8,302 bases of DNA. Source: Thermodesulfobacteriaceae bacterium (GTDB lineage Bacteria; Desulfobacterota; Dissulfuribacteria; Dissulfuribacterales; UBA3076). Each line of letters starts with the position of its first letter. Position 1 is the stretch's first letter. The stretch spans positions 1-8,302 of the forward strand of contig DTYO01000134.1 of assembly GCA_012961845.1 (NCBI GenBank), read 5' to 3'. The position numbers and the translations under genes are program-made. The notes under the pieces were generated by a model. It did not search any database. It saw only the letters and a program-made list of their open reading frames with translations, and had not been told where the DNA came from. Below are positions 6,196 to 8,302 of the stretch, piece after piece.

Positions 6196-6636
6196 TTAAG
6201 TTGAGTCAGATGCGGCCAGTGATATGATCAGTTCCACTTCACCAAGGCTGATACCTGTCTGTTCCGCAATTTCAGGAGGTTTATTGCCCTTTTTCCAGAG
6301 CTTGAGAACCTCATGTTTCTTTTCCGTTCCAGAATTCCTGCCCATGGAGACTGGGCTGTTCCCTGTCCTGACAAGCTCATCGAGTTTTCTGTTGATGGCA
6401 CTGGTGATATTGCTCTTTTCTTCGAGATTTTTCTGAAGCTCATTACAGAGTCTCTCCCCTTTTTTAAGTGCATCCAGGAGGTGTTCAAGTTTCCGGGGAT
6501 TTAGAGCGGAAATTCTCCTGTGCAGGATGAATATGAAGGCAATCAGTACGAAATCCAGCACTAGCTGGCAGATTGTCAGTATGTCAGGGTTATGGAGATC
6601 CAAGCTTCGAATTCCTATATCACAGGCTGGAATCAA
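6196..6636 (-). CDS. Small membrane-anchored coiled-coil protein with C-terminal HTH-like segment (DUF2802-like)
   Basis: 146 residues from a TTG at 6636. A single membrane segment lies at about 20-39, followed by a charged helical/coiled-coil region at about 45-90. After a short linker comes a C-terminal helix-turn-helix-like segment, about 108-141, containing LWKKGNKPPEIAEQTGIS then EVELIISL. This architecture, with the closing 'E-x-E-L-I-x-x-L', resembles DUF2802 proteins found in flagellar and chemotaxis clusters of other Proteobacteria; the function of that family is not established. The TTG overlaps the TGA of the FliL-like gene (TTGA), favouring translational coupling. A second in-frame TTG at 6603 has a TAGGA 9 bases upstream and would remove 11 residues without touching the membrane segment. 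There is no ATG before the HTH region. Its place after cheY and a FliL-like gene suggests a motility role. Confidence 0.75.
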   Translation of the reverse strand: MIPACDIGIRSLDLHNPDILTICQLVLDFVLIAFIFILHRRISALNPRKLEHLLDALKKGERLCNELQKNLEEKSNITSAINRKLDELVRTGNSPVSMGRNSGTEKKHEVLKLWKKGNKPPEIAEQTGISLGEVELIISLAASDST

Positions 6637-7691
6637 TCGAGTAGAAAACCAGTCAGTCTGACCTCTTTTATCCTGATGTTATACGGTGCAAGTTCTCTGT
6701 TCAGGTTATTCTTGATCGGTCTTCGATATTTCAGGAGAAAATTTCCCTGTATACCTTTGCTGATGTCGATGCCTTTCAGTTCCGTGTAGATTATGTCCCT
6801 GACCCATGCTTCCTTCTTGACGACCTGAAGTTTCTGGCTGAGGTCCGGTACAGTAAGCTCCACCTGAAGCTTGAAAAAGACAAGTTCTCCAAATCGTTGG
6901 GCCGGGATCAGAAATGGGGCGAGGTCTATGGTTTCAACCGGTACCTGGCCCAGAGGGCCGGGGTTGGTCTCCAATCCATCAGAGCCGGTCTGCACAGAAG
7001 CACCGGTATGGATAGCAGCTCCTGTATCGGGAGAGGGCCCACTGACAACCCTTTTGTTTTTATCAGTGACAGGCGCAGGCCTTCCGTGCATTTCCACAGG
7101 AGAAACTGCCATTCGCCATAATACCGCTGTGCCAACGAACAGCAGTATGGTGGCTATGCCGCATACGACCCAGAGAGTCAGCGAATTTTCCTCTATAGAA
7201 TCGTCTGCATCATCGGCTGAGATTTCTTCGGATTCAGCCTGGACGGGTTTAGCAAAAGCAGGAGATGAGATGTCGTCTACAGGTTCCTCTGATTTTTCAT
7301 GGTCTTTTCCATCTTCCATGGCGGTACCAGAAGCAGGACCATTATCGAGATCGGGATCTGGCTGCTCCGGAGGGTCAGTCTCAGGACTGCTGTCCAGCTC
7401 TTCACCAAAAAGGGGGATCTCTTCCAGATCTCCCTCATCATCCCACAGTTCGTCGTCAGAGATTTCTATCCCGAAATCATGTTCTACTGCGTCTGTATCA
7501 GCAGTATTTTTCAGATCGACAGAACCGGTGTCGTCATCAGATCCTGAAAAATCAGATGTTTCTTCGCCTGAAGCAGAGGGCGAGGTCTCAATTACAGGCT
7601 GTTGTTTACTCTCAGTACTCTCAAGGTCGATTTCATCAATATCCTGTGAAAGGGAATCTGTATTCTGGAGATTGGTATTTTTTAGTGGCAC
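6633..7691 (-). CDS. FliL-like flagellar basal-body-associated protein with long acidic cytoplasmic extension
   Basis: FliL family proteins are single-pass inner-membrane proteins that associate with the flagellar stator and rotor. Here 352 residues run from a GTG at 7691: a low-complexity, very acidic segment 1-170 (about 55 Asp/Glu against 6 Lys and no Arg by hand count), one membrane helix at 171-195, a Pro/Gly/Thr-rich linker to about 250, then a C-terminal domain 252-352. That domain begins VETIDLAPFLIP and includes an amphipathic RDIIYTELKG region (298-307), consistent with the FliL periplasmic fold. Typical FliL is about 150-180 residues, so the N-terminal half is an addition. There is no Shine-Dalgarno before the GTG, so the true start may differ, but the acidic frame is open throughout. 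cheY ends 21 bases upstream and the DUF2802-like gene overlaps the stop. The family match is moderate; TonB-like or generic membrane-anchored proteins are less likely. Confidence 0.72.
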   Translation of the reverse strand: MPLKNTNLQNTDSLSQDIDEIDLESTESKQQPVIETSPSASGEETSDFSGSDDDTGSVDLKNTADTDAVEHDFGIEISDDELWDDEGDLEEIPLFGEELDSSPETDPPEQPDPDLDNGPASGTAMEDGKDHEKSEEPVDDISSPAFAKPVQAESEEISADDADDSIEENSLTLWVVCGIATILLFVGTAVLWRMAVSPVEMHGRPAPVTDKNKRVVSGPSPDTGAAIHTGASVQTGSDGLETNPGPLGQVPVETIDLAPFLIPAQRFGELVFFKLQVELTVPDLSQKLQVVKKEAWVRDIIYTELKGIDISKGIQGNFLLKYRRPIKNNLNRELAPYNIRIKEVRLTGFLLD

Positions 7692-7712
7692 AACTGTATC
7701 AGATTACGAAAA

Positions 7713-8093
7713 TTACGAAAAAATTTTTTCTATCTTTTCGCTCATGGTTTCAGGGGTGAATGGTTTGACAATATACTGGCTTACCTTTGCCTTTACTGCT
7801 TCTACAATGTTTTCTTTCTGAGCTTCGGCAGTTACCATGAGAAAAGGGGTGCCTTTTAGTTTGTCGTCTGCCCTGACCTTTTTAAGCAGTTCAATGCCTG
7901 TCATCTTGGGCATGTTCCAGTCAGATACTATAAAGTCAATGGAATCTTTCTGAAGTATCTCCCATCCTGTTGAACCGTCGTCTGCTTCAATAAAATGTTT
8001 GAAACCCAGCTGGTTGAGGATGTTTTTGACTATTCTTCTCATGGTCGCAAAATCATCAACTATAAGCACTTTCATATTGTAATCAATTGCCAT
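7713..8093 (-). CDS. cheY: Chemotaxis response regulator CheY
   Basis: Single-domain phospho-acceptor that, when phosphorylated by CheA, binds the flagellar switch. The product is 126 residues from the ATG at 8093. Acidic pocket D13-D14, phospho-acceptor D58 in SDWNMP, T88, switch aromatic Y107 and K110 in VKPF all match Escherichia coli CheY (D12, D13, D57, T87, Y106, K109) shifted by one. There is no output domain. The frame extends 7 codons further to an ATG at 8114, but a full AAAGGAGG site lies within those codons, 7 bases before 8093, so 8093 is the start. It is the first gene of a leftward unit with the FliL-like and DUF2802-like genes, which fits a motility role. A stand-alone receiver for another pathway cannot be excluded. 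Confidence 0.94.
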   Translation of the reverse strand: MAIDYNMKVLIVDDFATMRRIVKNILNQLGFKHFIEADDGSTGWEILQKDSIDFIVSDWNMPKMTGIELLKKVRADDKLKGTPFLMVTAEAQKENIVEAVKAKVSQYIVKPFTPETMSEKIEKIFS

Positions 8094-8100
8094 GTTTTTA

Positions 8101-8108
8101 CCTCCTTT
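8101..8108 (-). promoter_or_regulatory. Shine-Dalgarno of cheY
   Basis: The - strand reads AAAGGAGG here, ending 7 bases before the ATG at 8093. It is the strongest ribosome-binding site on the - strand of the window, and it decides the start because it lies inside the longer alternative frame from 8114. Confidence 0.8.
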
Positions 8109-8114
8109 TTTCAT

Positions 8115-8302
8115 GTTTTTTGAAGTAATCGACCGGCTGATTCAGTCCATCATTTTTATCGGAAAATGTTCGGATAGTGATTAGTCAAAAAACAAAGTGG
8201 TTCCTAACCAAACTCGGCAATTTTTACAGGTACGTGGGTCAAGCATGCATTGAGAAATCTCAAAGGCAGCTCTGGCTCCCAAAACCTGCGATTAAAAACA
8301 TA
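8115..8302. other. Intergenic region upstream of cheY, at the window edge
   Basis: No secure gene. It carries the possible promoter element described at 8156-8163 and two words shared with 2911-2940 in swapped order (GGAAAATGTTCGG at 8161-8173, TTAGTCAAAAAA at 8181-8192). One + strand frame stays open from 8141 to the end of the window (54 codons, a GTG at 8177, no ATG, no ribosome site). It might be the beginning of a gene that continues outside, but is just as likely chance. Confidence 0.35.
8156..8163 (-). promoter_or_regulatory. Possible flagellar sigma factor (sigma-28) -10 element upstream of cheY
   Basis: The - strand reads TCCGATAA, 7 of 8 matches to the sigma-28 (FliA) -10 consensus GCCGATAA, about 63 bases before the cheY ATG. 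The expected -35 (TAAAGTTT, 11 bases further upstream) is poor: only TAAT-like sequence is present. The gene context makes the -10 match plausible, but the evidence is thin. Confidence 0.3.

Noticed and set aside
6871..7821. 316-codon open frame on the + strand, very rich in Ser
   Set aside because: It lies antisense to the FliL-like gene and the end of cheY; its serine content is the mirror of the acidic codons on the other strand. There is no family resemblance.
8181..8282. 33-codon - strand frame with three Cys (C-x7-C-x2-C pattern)
   Set aside because: Starts from TTG without a ribosome site, is closed by a stop just upstream, and lies in the cheY leader region; probably chance.
8141..8302. 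+ strand frame open to the window edge
   Set aside because: Only 54 codons, no ATG and no ribosome site, and no recognisable family; cannot be called a gene without the adjoining sequence.

Overview
The window looks like a chromosomal segment of an anaerobic, flagellated Desulfobacterota (deltaproteobacterial) bacterium. This is an inference from gene content and style: a long-form PurC, a class II-like bacterial histone-deacetylase-family enzyme, a DHH phosphoesterase with a 'DPDxxAS' first motif, and a cheY / FliL-like / DUF2802-like cluster. No rRNA, tRNA, CRISPR array, transposase or phage gene was found.

Left part (about 1-2820, + strand): a probable transcription unit purC - secreted Ada-tailed staphylococcal-nuclease-like protein - histone deacetylase family protein. 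The last two genes overlap, and the deacetylase Shine-Dalgarno lies inside the nuclease gene. The unit is bracketed by two diverged, same-orientation copies (about 100 nt) of an intergenic repeat at 21-123 and 2970-3069.

Middle part (2820-5614): a 570-base non-coding stretch, then a cytoplasmic diguanylate cyclase (+) facing a DHH/DHHA1 phosphoesterase (-). Their stop codons are 137 bases apart. The cyclase makes c-di-GMP. Some DHH/DHHA1 enzymes degrade short linear (di)nucleotides such as pGpG, so a link is possible but unproven. A second short repeat family sits just upstream of both genes (3285-3326 and 5669-5713) and contains the apparent GTG start of the longest cyclase frame, which argues for an ATG start at 3390.

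Right part (5615-8302): a 580-base, partly AT-rich spacer holding one doubtful small lysine-rich reading frame, then three genes on the - strand read cheY, then a FliL-like membrane protein with a very acidic 170-residue cytoplasmic extension, then a small membrane-anchored coiled-coil/HTH protein resembling DUF2802. Spacing is 21 bases, then a start/stop overlap, so this is probably one motility operon. A sigma-28-like -10 element lies upstream of cheY.

The most unusual material is the two intergenic repeat families and the acidic FliL-like protein. No single new multi-gene system can be demonstrated from the sequence alone.
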